A DNA stretch of 64,000 nucleotides from Hemileia vastatrix (taxonomy: Eukaryota; Basidiomycota; Pucciniomycetes; Pucciniales; Zaghouaniaceae): the NCBI GenBank assembly GCA_030280995.1, contig JASXTE010000016.1, positions 17,592,501-17,656,500 on the forward strand. The letters are read 5' to 3'. The position numbers and the translations under genes are program-made. Numbering within the stretch: position 1 is the stretch's first letter; each line of letters opens with the position of its first letter. The notes beneath the pieces were generated by a model. The model was not told the origin of the DNA and ran no database searches. It saw only the letters and a program-made list of their open reading frames with translations. Of this stretch, positions 32,114-43,747 are shown piece by piece.

Positions 32114-32848
32114 ATGGTGTGTATACTATATATATATGTTTGTGAATGTGTCTTCATTTTGTATGAGTGTGCTGATTATTATTATACTTTTTTTTTTTTT
32201 TTTTTTTTTTGACAGGCAGATTCTTCACTCTTGTTTGATGATATCTTCACACTCATCTCTCTTGATCGAGATGGAAGAAAATTTGATCGTGTCTCTCGAT
32301 TAACCGCGACTTCTTCGAATCATAATATGAAACTCACACTTGATTTTCATAACGAACTTTACCCTCTTACACTTGGAGATTCTTTTTCACTTGCTTTAGC
32401 ACCTACTCTTACTCCTGAAGGTGAAAAAGATGGAGGAGCTGAGAGTCAAACATGGAGACTTGAAGATGGAAGAGGTGGTCTCGCAGACGAATACGAGTAT
32501 ATCATGTATGGAAAGGTTTGTACCTCTTACTCTATTATCTTCTTAAGAAGTTTTATTCATCGTTCATTTTACATCTTTAATTATTTATTTTATTTCCTTA
32601 TATATATGGTTTTTATTTGATGCATCTAGCTTTATAAGTTTGACACTGGAACATCTGATACCGTGACGTGTTACATCTCGTTTGGCGGTTTACTCATGGC
32701 TCTCAGTGGGGATTATCGGTTGGTTTGATGATGAATTATCAATGTATTTTTACAGACTAATAGCTAAGGATGACTCTTTGTTTCCTTTTTCAGACATTTA
32801 GATCGGCTCACTGTTGGTCAAATGGTTTTCTTACTTATGAGACGATGA
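32114..32848 (+). CDS. RPB8: RNA polymerase I/II/III subunit RPABC3 (RPB8)
   Basis: Shared small subunit of all three nuclear RNA polymerases. Four exons: 32114-32116 (the ATG alone), 32216-32515, 32630-32718 and 32794-32848, totalling 447 nt or 148 residues (yeast Rpb8 has 146). All three introns are GT-AG (99, 114 and 75 bp), and phases agree. Recognisable blocks are LLFDDIFTLISLDRDG, KLTLDFHNELYPL, GLADEYEYIMYGK at the end of exon 2, LYKFDTGTSDTVTCYISFGG, LLMALSGDYR spanning the last intron, and a C-terminal VFLLMRR. The start relies on a one-codon first exon, ATG followed by a GTGTGTAT donor. It is convergent with the UPF0538 gene. Confidence 0.9.
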
Positions 32849-33064
32849 ATAGATTTATTATGATATCTTTTATCTGGTGAAAGTAATATAATGAGGTGGG
32901 TGTTATGTTGACATTTTGTTCATTGCAAAATCAACACCGGCTTTTTTTTTTCTAAACGAAGTCAGTATATTTCAGCCGTCTGGCTGTTTCACATTTGTCT
33001 TGTTTGTATTTAATTAAAATGAGATTTAATGCATAACGATTTTACTTGCCGGCTTTTTATCTCC

Positions 33065-33109
<45 letters not shown>

Positions 33110-34093
33110 TTTTCAATATGACTTTATATAAACATTCGAATATAACATCTCTAGAAAATCAATGAACTGAAAAGAGAAATCAATTAGAGAAATAAATAAT
33201 GGAACACCAGAAAAAAAACATGGGCACCTGATAGCAGGTGCCAATCCCTATCTTTGACTTGACTCAATTTCAGCTCAGCTGTAATTCTTCTGGAAAGACT
33301 GCGCACTGAACAATGAGCGCACTAGCTTGCGCAACATCAAATCAAATTTACTCTTAAATCAAAACTGAATATAGGGATAGGCACCTGCTAGCATGTGCCA
33401 CTTGATTTTTCGCGGTGAATGCAACTATAATCTTGGTGGATGCAAAAGAAGAAGTGATGGAAGTGAGCTCGTGTTTAGAATGGCCATAAGATAGGAAAGT
33501 CAATAATATAATATATTACAAGAAAACGAAGGAAGTAGAGAATAATGCAGATTGAGAAATCAGTAAAATATATTATGCTATATTCATAATGAAATATACC
33601 ACTTGATTTGACAAAAGGTGTCAATATCCCATTTATCATAAGATATTAGAAAAGATGATTTAAAAAAAAAAAAAAAAAGAATTATAACTAAAAATAACAT
33701 AACTTTAGCAAAGCAAAGAATTGATTGAATAAGAATCCACAATTTTTTTTTTATAATCACTCCACGATATTAGTATTTGAATAAAATATTATTGACTGTT
33801 GGAGGGAGTCAAGTGCTCCTTACTTCATATTCATTAAGTGCAAAAATCGTTAGGACACTCTATGATTCCCATCTTATCACACAGAGTGATCACGACATTA
33901 AATTTTTATACAGCATGTCTATGTCTATGTGTCTATATAATATATTGAAACAAACAACTCTGTTTCACAGATTGATAAAGTAGATTTATTTATTTTCTCC
34001 ACAAAATAAAATAAATAAATAAAGAACTCCAACAACAAAAGTTTGTGATCACATTGGCAGGGGGGGAGGAAGGGAAAGAGTGATAAGGAAAGA
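32849..34093. other. Intergenic between convergent RPB8 and UPF0538 genes
   Basis: AT-rich, with T runs near 32943 and 33069-33101 and A runs near 33662. It contains the small inverted-repeat element at 33223-33399. No gene is recognised. Confidence 0.5.
33223..33399. mobile_element. MITE-like inverted-repeat element (177 bp)
   Basis: The left end GGCACCTGATAGCAGGTGCC (33223-33242) followed by ATCCCTAT is mirrored at the right by ATAGGGATAGGCACCTGCTA and GCATGTGCC (33372-33399). Each end is itself a hairpin. The ends match over about 28 bp with a few differences. I cannot fix a target-site duplication. Confidence 0.55.
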
Positions 34094-34761
34094 TTACCAT
34101 TTAATCTCTGGATTTTTTTGGAATTCAAGATAATCATTTCTATTAAAGAAACTAATTTCTGTCTCATTATCTGGAATTGAAAAGGTCGATCATTAAGACA
34201 GAACATAGAATGGGGGGGGGGGAAGAAAAGAAACAACGGAGTGAAATGATTAGTGAAGAAGAAGGAGAGTAAGCAAAAGAGAAAAAAGAGAAGGTTGAGT
34301 ACCTATACCGAGTTGAGCTAAAGGTTTAGAGTTGTCAGAGAGAATGAGATGATCATTGTTCACATCAATGACAAGATGATTAGGTTTTGCAAGACGAGGA
34401 CTTGAATGAATTTTGAAAGTGTCTTAAGAAAAGAGAGAGAGAGAGAGAGGGATAAGATAAAGGATGGAGAGAGATGAAAAGAAGTGGAAGATGTAGTACC
34501 GAATTGGAGATTGATGAAACGTGCGTGATTTGGAAGGTTCTTGATAGCTGAGGATTAAAAAAGAGGGAGGAGGAAGAGATGAGATGAGATGAGGTGGGAA
34601 AGGTAGAGAAGGAATGATGGTGTAAGGGACAGACCGGTGAGAGTGATTTGGGCGAGGTCAGGGAGAGTGAGAGAGTTGAGATCGAGGTGGTGAAGGACGA
34701 GAAGGTCGAGGGCGCGGAAGGCGAAGGAGCGGATGAGTCTGATGGTGAGGGTGGCAGCCAT
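34094..34761 (-). CDS. UPF0538 family protein (C2orf76 homologue)
   Basis: Small conserved eukaryotic protein of unknown role, 121 residues (the human member has 126). Four minus-strand exons: 34761-34635, 34547-34500, 34422-34309 and 34170-34094, totalling 366 nt with all phases matching and GT-AG introns. The N-terminus MAATLTIRLIRSF matches the family start (V-x-x-RLIRSFE). The middle has HLVIDVNNDHLILSD. The end NETEISFFNRNDYLEFQKNP ... IKW fits the family's ETEIAFF...YKxNP...W ending. Its start codon lies about 160 bp from the first full satellite unit, and it is divergent from KAE1. Confidence 0.88.
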
Positions 34762-34782
34762 GGGCGAGGAGGGAATTGATAT

Positions 34783-34922
34783 TATTGTTGTTACTAATTG
34801 TTATTAAAGATTGTTATTGTTATTAAATATTATTGTTATTACTATTATTATTATTACACATTATTACTATTATTATTATTACACATTATTACTATTATTA
34901 TTATTACACATTATTATCACTA
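34783..34922. repeat. Seed region: (TTA)n and 25-bp repeats grading into the satellite
   Basis: From the UPF0538 side the sequence passes from loose TTATTG/TTATTA triplets, to three copies of a 25-bp unit (ACACATTATTACTATTATTA plus TTATT, about 34855-34910), then to the 34-bp unit. This looks like a preserved path from simple repeat to satellite. Confidence 0.7.
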
Positions 34923-37900
34923 CACATTATTATCACTATCATCATTATTATCACTACACATTATTATCACTATCATCATTATTATCACTACACATTATTA
35001 TCACTATCATCATTATTATCACTACACATTATTATTACTACCATCATTATTATCACTACACATTATTATTACTATCATCATTATTATCACTACACATTAT
35101 TATCACTATCATCATTATTATCACTACACATTATTATCACTATCATCATTATTATCACTACACATTATTATCACTATCATCATTATTATCACTACACATT
35201 ATTATCACTATCATCATTATTATCACTACACATTATTATTACTATCATCATTATTATCACTACACATTATTATCACTATCATCATTATTATCACTACACA
35301 TTATTATTACTATCATCATTATTATCACTACACATTATTATTACTATCATCATTATTATCACTACACATTATTATCACTATCATCATTATTATCACTACA
35401 CATTATTATCACTATCATCATTATTATCACTACACATTATTATCACTATCATCATTATTATCACTACACATTATTATTACTATCATCATTATTATCACTA
35501 CACATTATTATCACTATCATCATTATTATCACTACACATTATTATTACTATCATCATTATTATCACTACACATTATTATTACTATCATCATTATTATCAC
35601 TACACATTATTATCACTATCATCATTATTATCACTACACATTATTATCACTATCATCATTATTATCACTACACATTATTATTACTATCATCATTATTATC
35701 ACTACACATTATTATCACTATCATCATTATTATCACTACACATTATTATCACTATCATCATTATTATCACTACACATTATTATCACTATCATCATTATTA
35801 TCACTACACATTATTATTACTATCATCATTATTATCACTACACATTATTATCACTATCATCATTATTATCACTACACATTATTATCACTATCATCATTAT
35901 TATCACTACACATTATTATTACTATCATCATTATTATCACTACACATTATTATCACTATCATCATTATTATCACTACACATTATTATTACTATCATCATT
36001 ATTATCACTACACATTATTATTACTATCATCATTATTATCACTACACATTATTATCACTATCATCATTATTATCACTACACATTATTATCACTATCATCA
36101 TTATTATCACTACACATTATTATCACTATCATCATTATTATCACTACACATTATTATCACTATCATCATTATTATCACTACACATTATTATTACTATCAT
36201 CATTATTATCACTACACATTATTATCACTATCATCATTATTATCACTACACATTATTATTACTATCATCATTATTATCACTACACATTATTATTACTATC
36301 ATCATTATTATCACTACACATTATTATCACTATCATCATTATTATCACTACACATTATTATCACTATCATCATTATTATCACTACACATTATTATCACTA
36401 TCATCATTATTATCACTACACATTATTATCACTATCATCATTATTATCACTACACATTATTATTACTATCATCATTATTATCACTACACATTATTATCAC
36501 TATCATCATTATTATCACTACACATTATTATTACTATCATCATTATTATCACTACACATTATTATTACTATCATCATTATTATCACTACACATTATTATC
36601 ACTATCATCATTATTATCACTACACATTATTATCACTATCATCATTATTATCACTACACATTATTATCACTATCATCATTATTATCACTACACATTATTA
36701 TCACTATCATCATTATTATCACTACACATTATTATTACTATCATCATTATTATCACTACACATTATTATCACTATCATCATTATTATCACTACACATTAT
36801 TATCACTATCATCATTATTATCACTACACATTATTATCACTATCATCATTATTATCACTACACATTATTATTACTATCATCATTATTATCACTACACATT
36901 ATTATCACTATCATCATTATTATCACTACACATTATTATCACTATCATCATTATTATCACTACACATTATTATCACTATCATCATTATTATCACTACACA
37001 TTATTATCACTATCATCATTATTATCACTACACATTATTATTACTATCATCATTATTATCACTACACATTATTATTACTATCATCATTATTATCACTACA
37101 CATTATTATCACTATCATCATTATTATCACTACACATTATTATTACTATCATCATTATTATCACTACACATTATTATCACTATCATCATTATTATCACTA
37201 CACATTATTATTACTATCATCATTATTATCACTACACATTATTATCACTATCATCATTATTATCACTACACATTATTATTACTATCATCATTATTATCAC
37301 TACACATTATTATCACTATCATCATTATTATCACTACACATTATTATCACTATCATCATTATTATCACTACACATTATTATCACTATCATCATTATTATC
37401 ACTACACATTATTATCACTATCATCATTATTATCACTACACATTATTATTACTATCATCATTATTATCACTACACATTATTATCACTATCATCATTATTA
37501 TCACTACACATTATTATTACTATCATCATTATTATCACTACACATTATTATTACTATCATCATTATTATCACTACACATTATTATCACTATCATCATTAT
37601 TATCACTACACATTATTATCACTATCATCATTATTATCACTACACATTATTATCACTATCATCATTATTATCACTACACATTATTATCACTATCATCATT
37701 ATTATCACTACACATTATTATTACTATCATCATTATTATCACTACACATTATTATCACTATCATCATTATTATCACTACACATTATTATTACTATCATCA
37801 TTATTATCACTACACATTATTATTACTATCATCATTATTATCACTACACATTATTATCACTATCATCATTATTATCACTACACATTATTATCACTATCAT

Positions 37901-39148
37901 CATTATTATCACTACACATTATTATCACTATCATCATTATTATCACTACACATTATTATCACTATCATCATTATTATCACTACACATTATTATTACTACC
38001 ATCATTATTATCACTACACATTATTATTACTATCATCATTATTATCACTACACATTATTATCACTATCATCATTATTATCACTACACATTATTATCACTA
38101 TCATCATTATTATCACTACACATTATTATCACTATCATCATTATTATCACTACACATTATTATCACTATCATCATTATTATCACTACACATTATTATTAC
38201 TATCATCATTATTATCACTACACATTATTATCACTATCATCATTATTATCACTACACATTATTATTACTATCATCATTATTATCACTACACATTATTATT
38301 ACTATCATCATTATTATCACTACACATTATTATCACTATCATCATTATTATCACTACACATTATTATCACTATCATCATTATTATCACTACACATTATTA
38401 TTACTATCATCATTATTATCACTACACATTATTATCACTATCATCATTATTATCACTACACATTATTATTACTATCATCATTATTATCACTACACATTAT
38501 TATTACTATCATCATTATTATCACTACACATTATTATCACTATCATCATTATTATCACTACACATTATTATCACTATCATCATTATTATCACTACACATT
38601 ATTATTACTATCATCATTATTATCACTACACATTATTATCACTATCATCATTATTATCACTACACATTATTATCACTATCATCATTATTATCACTACACA
38701 TTATTATCACTATCATCATTATTATCACTACACATTATTATCACTATCATCATTATTATCACTACACATTATTATTACTATCATCATTATTATCACTACA
38801 CATTATTATCACTATCATCATTATTATCACTACACATTATTATTACTATCATCATTATTATCACTACACATTATTATTACTATCATCATTATTATCACTA
38901 CACATTATTATCACTATCATCATTATTATCACTACACATTATTATCACTATCATCATTATTATCACTACACATTATTATTACTATCATCATTATTATCAC
39001 TACACATTATTATTACTATCATCATTATTATCACTACACATTATTATCACTATCATCATTATTATCACTACACATTATTATCACTATCATCATTATTATC
39101 ACTACACATTATTATTACTATCATCATTATTATCACTACACATTATTA
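34923..39148. repeat. 34-bp satellite, array 1 (124 complete units)
   Basis: Each 34-bp unit is CACATTATTATCACTA, TCAT, then CATTATTATCACTA. It is thus two 14-mers (CATTATTATCACTA) separated by CA or TCAT. Unit starts fall exactly every 34 bp from 34923 to 39139 with no indel. Base 12 of the unit is C (type A) or T (type B); nearly all other positions are fixed. A rare ACC variant occurs in the units at 35025 and 37983. The + strand has no G and no TAA, TAG or TGA, so all three + frames are open. The array stops at H1 in the 125th unit. Confidence 0.97.
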
Positions 39149-39498
39149 GGGGGTATCAATGTTGACCGATCCGCAATTAAATTAATTGCGGAAAATAATC
39201 TGCATACCCCAATTATCTTCCGCAATTATTTTTGCTAATAATTGGGTTATTAGACACTTTACGTGTCAATGTTCACCTCTTATCCGACATTTATTTACTC
39301 AATTTTCCATAACCACATCTTGGACAACTTTCTGGATATCCCAGCCTTCTACCTTGCTGCGCACTTCCATTCTCATCCCATCCTGTTCATTCTATCCGCT
39401 CAGAATTTCTCCCCATTTCATCTATTTGATTCTTCTCCTTTTCATCTCGCTATCTCATCTGCTTGTTTCTGCTCCTTTTCATCTTCATTTATAATAAC

Positions 39499-40896
39499 AT
39501 GCCTCGTCATCCTAGATCTTCTCAAAGGCAGCTATCACCCAGTTGTTCTTCAATTCCCACTACTTCCTCTTTTCCCCGCTCAGCCAAGAAATCAAAGACT
39601 GTTCAATTAAAAAAAGATGATCATCTCATTCTTATCAACTGGCTGAAAACCAAATCTAACTATGATTCTTGTTTTGGTACTGAGTATGCCACTAAAGTAG
39701 GACGGCCCCCCACATCAAAAGTTAATGGCTATCTTCTAATGGCAAATGAATTACGCAATAAGACCAAGGGAAGGATTGATCTTTTGCCTAAACAGATGTC
39801 TGAACGCTTCAAGCATTATCGAGCAAAATACAAGAAGGCAAAGGCTCTTTCATCTTCCACTGGTTTTGGGGTTACTGACATTGATATAACTAAGGGTATA
39901 AAATCCATAGACAATAAACTTGATTCTTTATGTCCTTACTTTAAAGAGATGGATGCAATTTTTGGAGAGCGAGCCGATGTTAATCCTGTAAACATGTTTG
40001 ATGGAGAAGATCCTATCTCCGAACATGATGTCGAAGCAAATCTTTTCCCATCCTCTTCCTCCACTCAAGCCTCCCCTCTTCTAAATTCTACAAATCTAGA
40101 TAGCTTTGCTATTGATCCTATTGGCGATTTAACCCAACCCAATCTAACTCAGGTCTGTTTCTTTTATCTTATCAATTCTATTTTTTTATTTACTTATATT
40201 TTTCTTATTTCTTAAAAGGCTGATGAACAAACCCAGGATCCTCAATCAACTGAGTCTGAAGCTAGTGACAATGATGAGGAGGAAAATGCTACGTTGAACA
40301 AAAAGAGAAGGGCTTCAACTAGTCTAAATTTCCTCTCCCAAAGAAGACAAAAAAGTGATACTTCATCACAAACACCTTTTTCTTTGATGGAACAGTTTTT
40401 AGAGAAACGTGATGCTGGTAAGTGATATCATACCTCTTATTACTTTACTCTGCTTTTCTTCTACTTTATGTTAATTTTTATTCTCACTCTAGAACAAGTG
40501 GAAATTGCTAAAGAGACACTGAGCTTTGAAAAGAAGAAATACGAGCTCTCTTTAAGGAGGGATGACAGAGTACAAGATTTGGAAGAGAGGAAGTATGAGC
40601 TCTCCTTACGGAAGGATGATCGGATCCAAGATTTGGAGGAGAAGAAGTTTGAGCTCTCTTTACAGAAGGATGGTAGGGCCCAAGATTTGGAGGAGAAGAA
40701 GTTTGAGTTAACTCTTAGTATTGAAAAATCCAAAAATAAGGAAAAAACACTCGAGCATCAAAACTTAATGGAACAGATGAAGTATAAGCATGATCTCCAA
40801 GAAAGTTCTAAAAAGAAAGATTTCTTGATCGAATGCATTAAAGCAAACAAATCTGTTGAAGAAATAGAACGTTTAATGAAATTTTTTGTTGACTAG
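39499..40896 (+). CDS. H1 ORF1: Myb/SANT-like DNA-binding protein
   Basis: Three exons, 39499-40152, 40219-40417 and 40493-40896, with GT-AG introns of 66 and 75 bp; 418 residues. The start MPRHPRSSQRQL at 39499 is preferred over an upstream in-frame ATG (39463), which adds a hydrophobic run. Residues about 35-115 (LKKDDHLILINWLKTKSNYD, then LLPKQMSERFKHYRAKYKKA) resemble the Myb/SANT-like domain of Harbinger ORF1 proteins, which bind the termini and import the transposase. The middle is acidic. Residues about 290-355 hold nearly four copies of a 17-residue repeat (EKKxELSLxKDxRxQDL), a likely coiled coil. Confidence 0.8.
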
Positions 40897-42450
40897 TTTC
40901 TTTTATTTCTTTCACACTTCATGTGTTCATATTTATTTGTACATAAATTTTACAATTATTTTCTGTATTTCTTGAAATATCGTATTTTAATGATAAATAT
41001 TCTTTTTTTAAATAAAATTTTCAAGTCTCCTTTGAAAATTTGACAATCCCCCACCCCTGGATTTTTTTGAAGTAAGGGGTGGGTATCACAAAAATTCTTT
41101 CATGTCATGAATCTTGAAAGTTTTATATGAAAATTTGGCTTTACTACCCCCTGCATTTTACCGGTATCCTAAAAATTCTTACATGCCAAGAATTTCACAA
41201 GTCTTATAAAAAATTTTGGCACAACCCCCCATGGATTTTATTGAAGTAAGGGACGGGTATCACAAAAATATTTACAAGTCAAAAAAATTCTATATCTCAC
41301 CACGCAATATGGGGGGCGGACTTGCTAGCAAGTCCGCAACCTTGAACCCTAATTCATATCTTTTTGTGCCCACATTGAATTAGTGATGAAACCACCAAGA
41401 AAAAATATTGACATTCTGGTGAACTCAATATGAATATAACTTGAACATTTAATGAAGCATAGGAAATAATACTTTGAACAAATCTTGAGATATAAAGAAT
41501 GAGATTTTTTTATAGAAATTTTAATACAGTGCAGATCACACTCAAATTAATCTGAAAAATACATATTTAAAACTATTTAAGCAGTTTCTTTGCAATTTTT
41601 AAAAAAAAGAACAGCAATGTATAGATCCGGCAAGATACCATGTGACATTATTATATAAGTTTCTTTGGCCAGAAATACATGGAGAAACTACAATTTGAAA
41701 TATGTCAATTTGTTCATGAAAGGTTATTTTGTGCATTTATATTATTAATTGTATTATTTTCAAGAATTGAAAAAATTATATACTTATTTTATGACTAGAT
41801 AATATTGAATATTATAAATCATTAAAATATCTAAAGAAGGTGCAAAAATCTTAAAAATGTTTATTTCCCCTCTTCTTCAAAATTTTCAAAATATTAAAAT
41901 GTAGATTTTTATTATATTTAAGTAAATGAAGAGAATAAAAGTATAGGAGTTGTGGATTTTTAGGATTCAAGGAATTTCTGTGCCCACTCTTTGTAACATA
42001 TTTTATATATTTTATATTTTTTGTATATTTGTATTACTATCTTCTTTTATTGTCATTTTTAATCCCTCTCAAGAATACCCACTCTTTTCCCTTTGAAATA
42101 TTTCTTTATCCTCACCTCATCCTTCTCCCCAACCTTTTCACTCCCTTTGTCATCATTTTCAACCCCTATCCACATTTTCCTCTCCCTCTCCACACCTCTC
42201 TACCCCTCTCCTCTCCTCTCCTTCCAGTTCGCTTACCTCCCCATTTCTCCCTAACACTTTATTTTTATATACAGAAATAGCGACTGGGTTGAAAGGGAGG
42301 AAATTGGGGTTCAAGAATTGTGGAGGCGAGGTAAAGGGGAGGAATGGGGCTACAAGGGTTGGAAAGGCTGGAGAGAGGGGTGAGGAAGGATATATGGGGT
42401 AGCAAAAAGGTTGGGAAAGAGTTGGAAGGGAAGATTAAGGGTTCCGAGGC
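40897..42450. repeat. H1 interior: CCCC-rich direct repeats and a palindrome
   Basis: Three related blocks with a C run, a (T)GATTTT or GCATTTT core and GAAGTAAGG lie at about 41040-41260, shared with H2. A perfect 22-bp palindrome centred on TTGCTAGCAA sits at 41316-41337. The remainder to 42450 is AT-rich, then CT-rich (42060-42260), with no recognisable gene. Confidence 0.6.
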
Positions 42451-42544
42451 ATTTTAAATGAAGAAAAGGGTCTGGGAGAGGTTGAGAGGGGTGAAATGGG
42501 GATCAAAAGAGGATGGCATACAATGGGGCTGGGAGGATAGCGAA

Positions 42545-42997
42545 AGGCATGGGGAGAGAAGACAAGCATGTGTTGATAGAATTGAAAGGGATGGAGATTG
42601 GTGCAAACAGAGTGTGAAAATAGGAGGATGAACTCTGTTCTTCGGGCGAAGAACAGAGTTCACTTCCATAAAATATTAGCTGAAACATAGTTTTCAATTC
42701 TGTAAAAACAGTTGAGAAGACAAGCATGTGTTGATAGAATTGAAAGGGATGGAGATTGGTGCAAACAGAGTGTGAAAATAGGAGGATGAACTCTGTTCTT
42801 CGGGCAAAGAACAGAGTTCACTTCTATAAAATATTAGCTGAAACATAGTTTTCAATTCTGTAAAAACAGTTGAGAAGACAAGCATGTGTGATAGAATTGA
42901 AAGGGATGGAGATTGGTGAAAACAGAGTGTGAAAATAGGAGGATGAACTCTGTTCTTCGGGCGAAGAACAGAGTTCACTTCCATAAAATATTAGCTT
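42545..42997. repeat. H1 tandem repeat of about 160 bp with perfect hairpin
   Basis: About three copies start near 42550, 42716 and 42876, each with GACAAGCATGTG and the arm pair GAACTCTGTTCTTC, GGGC loop, GAAGAACAGAGTTC. The stem is 14 bp and perfect in copies 1 and 3; copy 2 has one mismatch. The last copy is followed by TGTGGGTAAAGATAGG. Confidence 0.85.
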
Positions 42998-42999
42998 GT

Positions 43000-43260
43000 G
43001 GGTAAAGATAGGTGAAGGGGGGGTTTGAGGCGCCAAAAGAGAGGTGAAGGGGGGGTTTGAGGGACATAAAGAGAGGGGAAGGGGGGAGTATTGAAGCACC
43101 TAAAAAGAGGGGAAAGGGGGTGATGAGGGACCTAAAGAGGGGGGAAAGGGGGGATTTGAGGCAGCTAAAAAGGGGGTAAAAAGGGGGTCAGAGACAGGTA
43201 AAGAGAGGGAAAAAGGGGGGCCTTGAGGATCATAAAGAGAGGTGAAGGAGAGAAAAAAAA
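43000..43260 (+). repeat. H1 G-rich minisatellite
   Basis: About six degenerate units of roughly 35-45 bp. Each has AAAGAGAGG or AAAGAGGGG, then GAAGGGGGG or similar and TTTGAGG. Runs of five to seven G on the + strand recur within short distance, meeting the usual G-quadruplex pattern. Confidence 0.7.
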
Positions 43261-43385
43261 ACAAAAAAATAAAAAGATAAAAAAGAGAAAAAAGCAAAAC
43301 AAAAATTAGTTTACCCTAGAACAAAAATAATAGAAGCACTTACAAAAAAAACAAAAAAACCAAAAAAAAAAGCAAAAAAAAAGCA

Positions 43386-43416
<31 letters not shown>

Positions 43417-43747
43417 AATCATGATTAGCAAATAAAAAACCATGAAAAAAGAAAAAAATGACCTACCTGGTGAGTTGAGTTGAGAAAATAAATGCAACCA
43501 AAATATTTGAGGGATGTTTGAGGAGAATAGGAAAAGGATATGAGTGATGAATGAAAAAAAAATCACTGACAAAATATGCGATTTCATGTTGAGGAAGTGA
43601 AAGAAAACCAATGAGCAATCCAAAAAAAAGATATTCACCGTAAATTCAAAAAAAAAAATGAATATGCAACAAACCAAAATACAAAACCAAGTGATTAAAG
43701 TACACAAAGAGGACATTTGGAAAGTATGAAAACATAAAAATTGAAAA
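43261..43747. other. A-rich segment 3' of the H1 transposase
   Basis: Contains repeated AAAAAAAAGC words (43370-43415). A stretch at 43460-43722 is shared with H2 (19870-20150). No gene. Confidence 0.6.

Noticed and set aside
34798..39238. Three overlapping giant + frames of more than 1400 codons
   Set aside because: They are the satellite read in three frames. The unit has no TAA, TAG or TGA, so openness is automatic. The proteins are pure repeats of H, I, L, S, T and Y.
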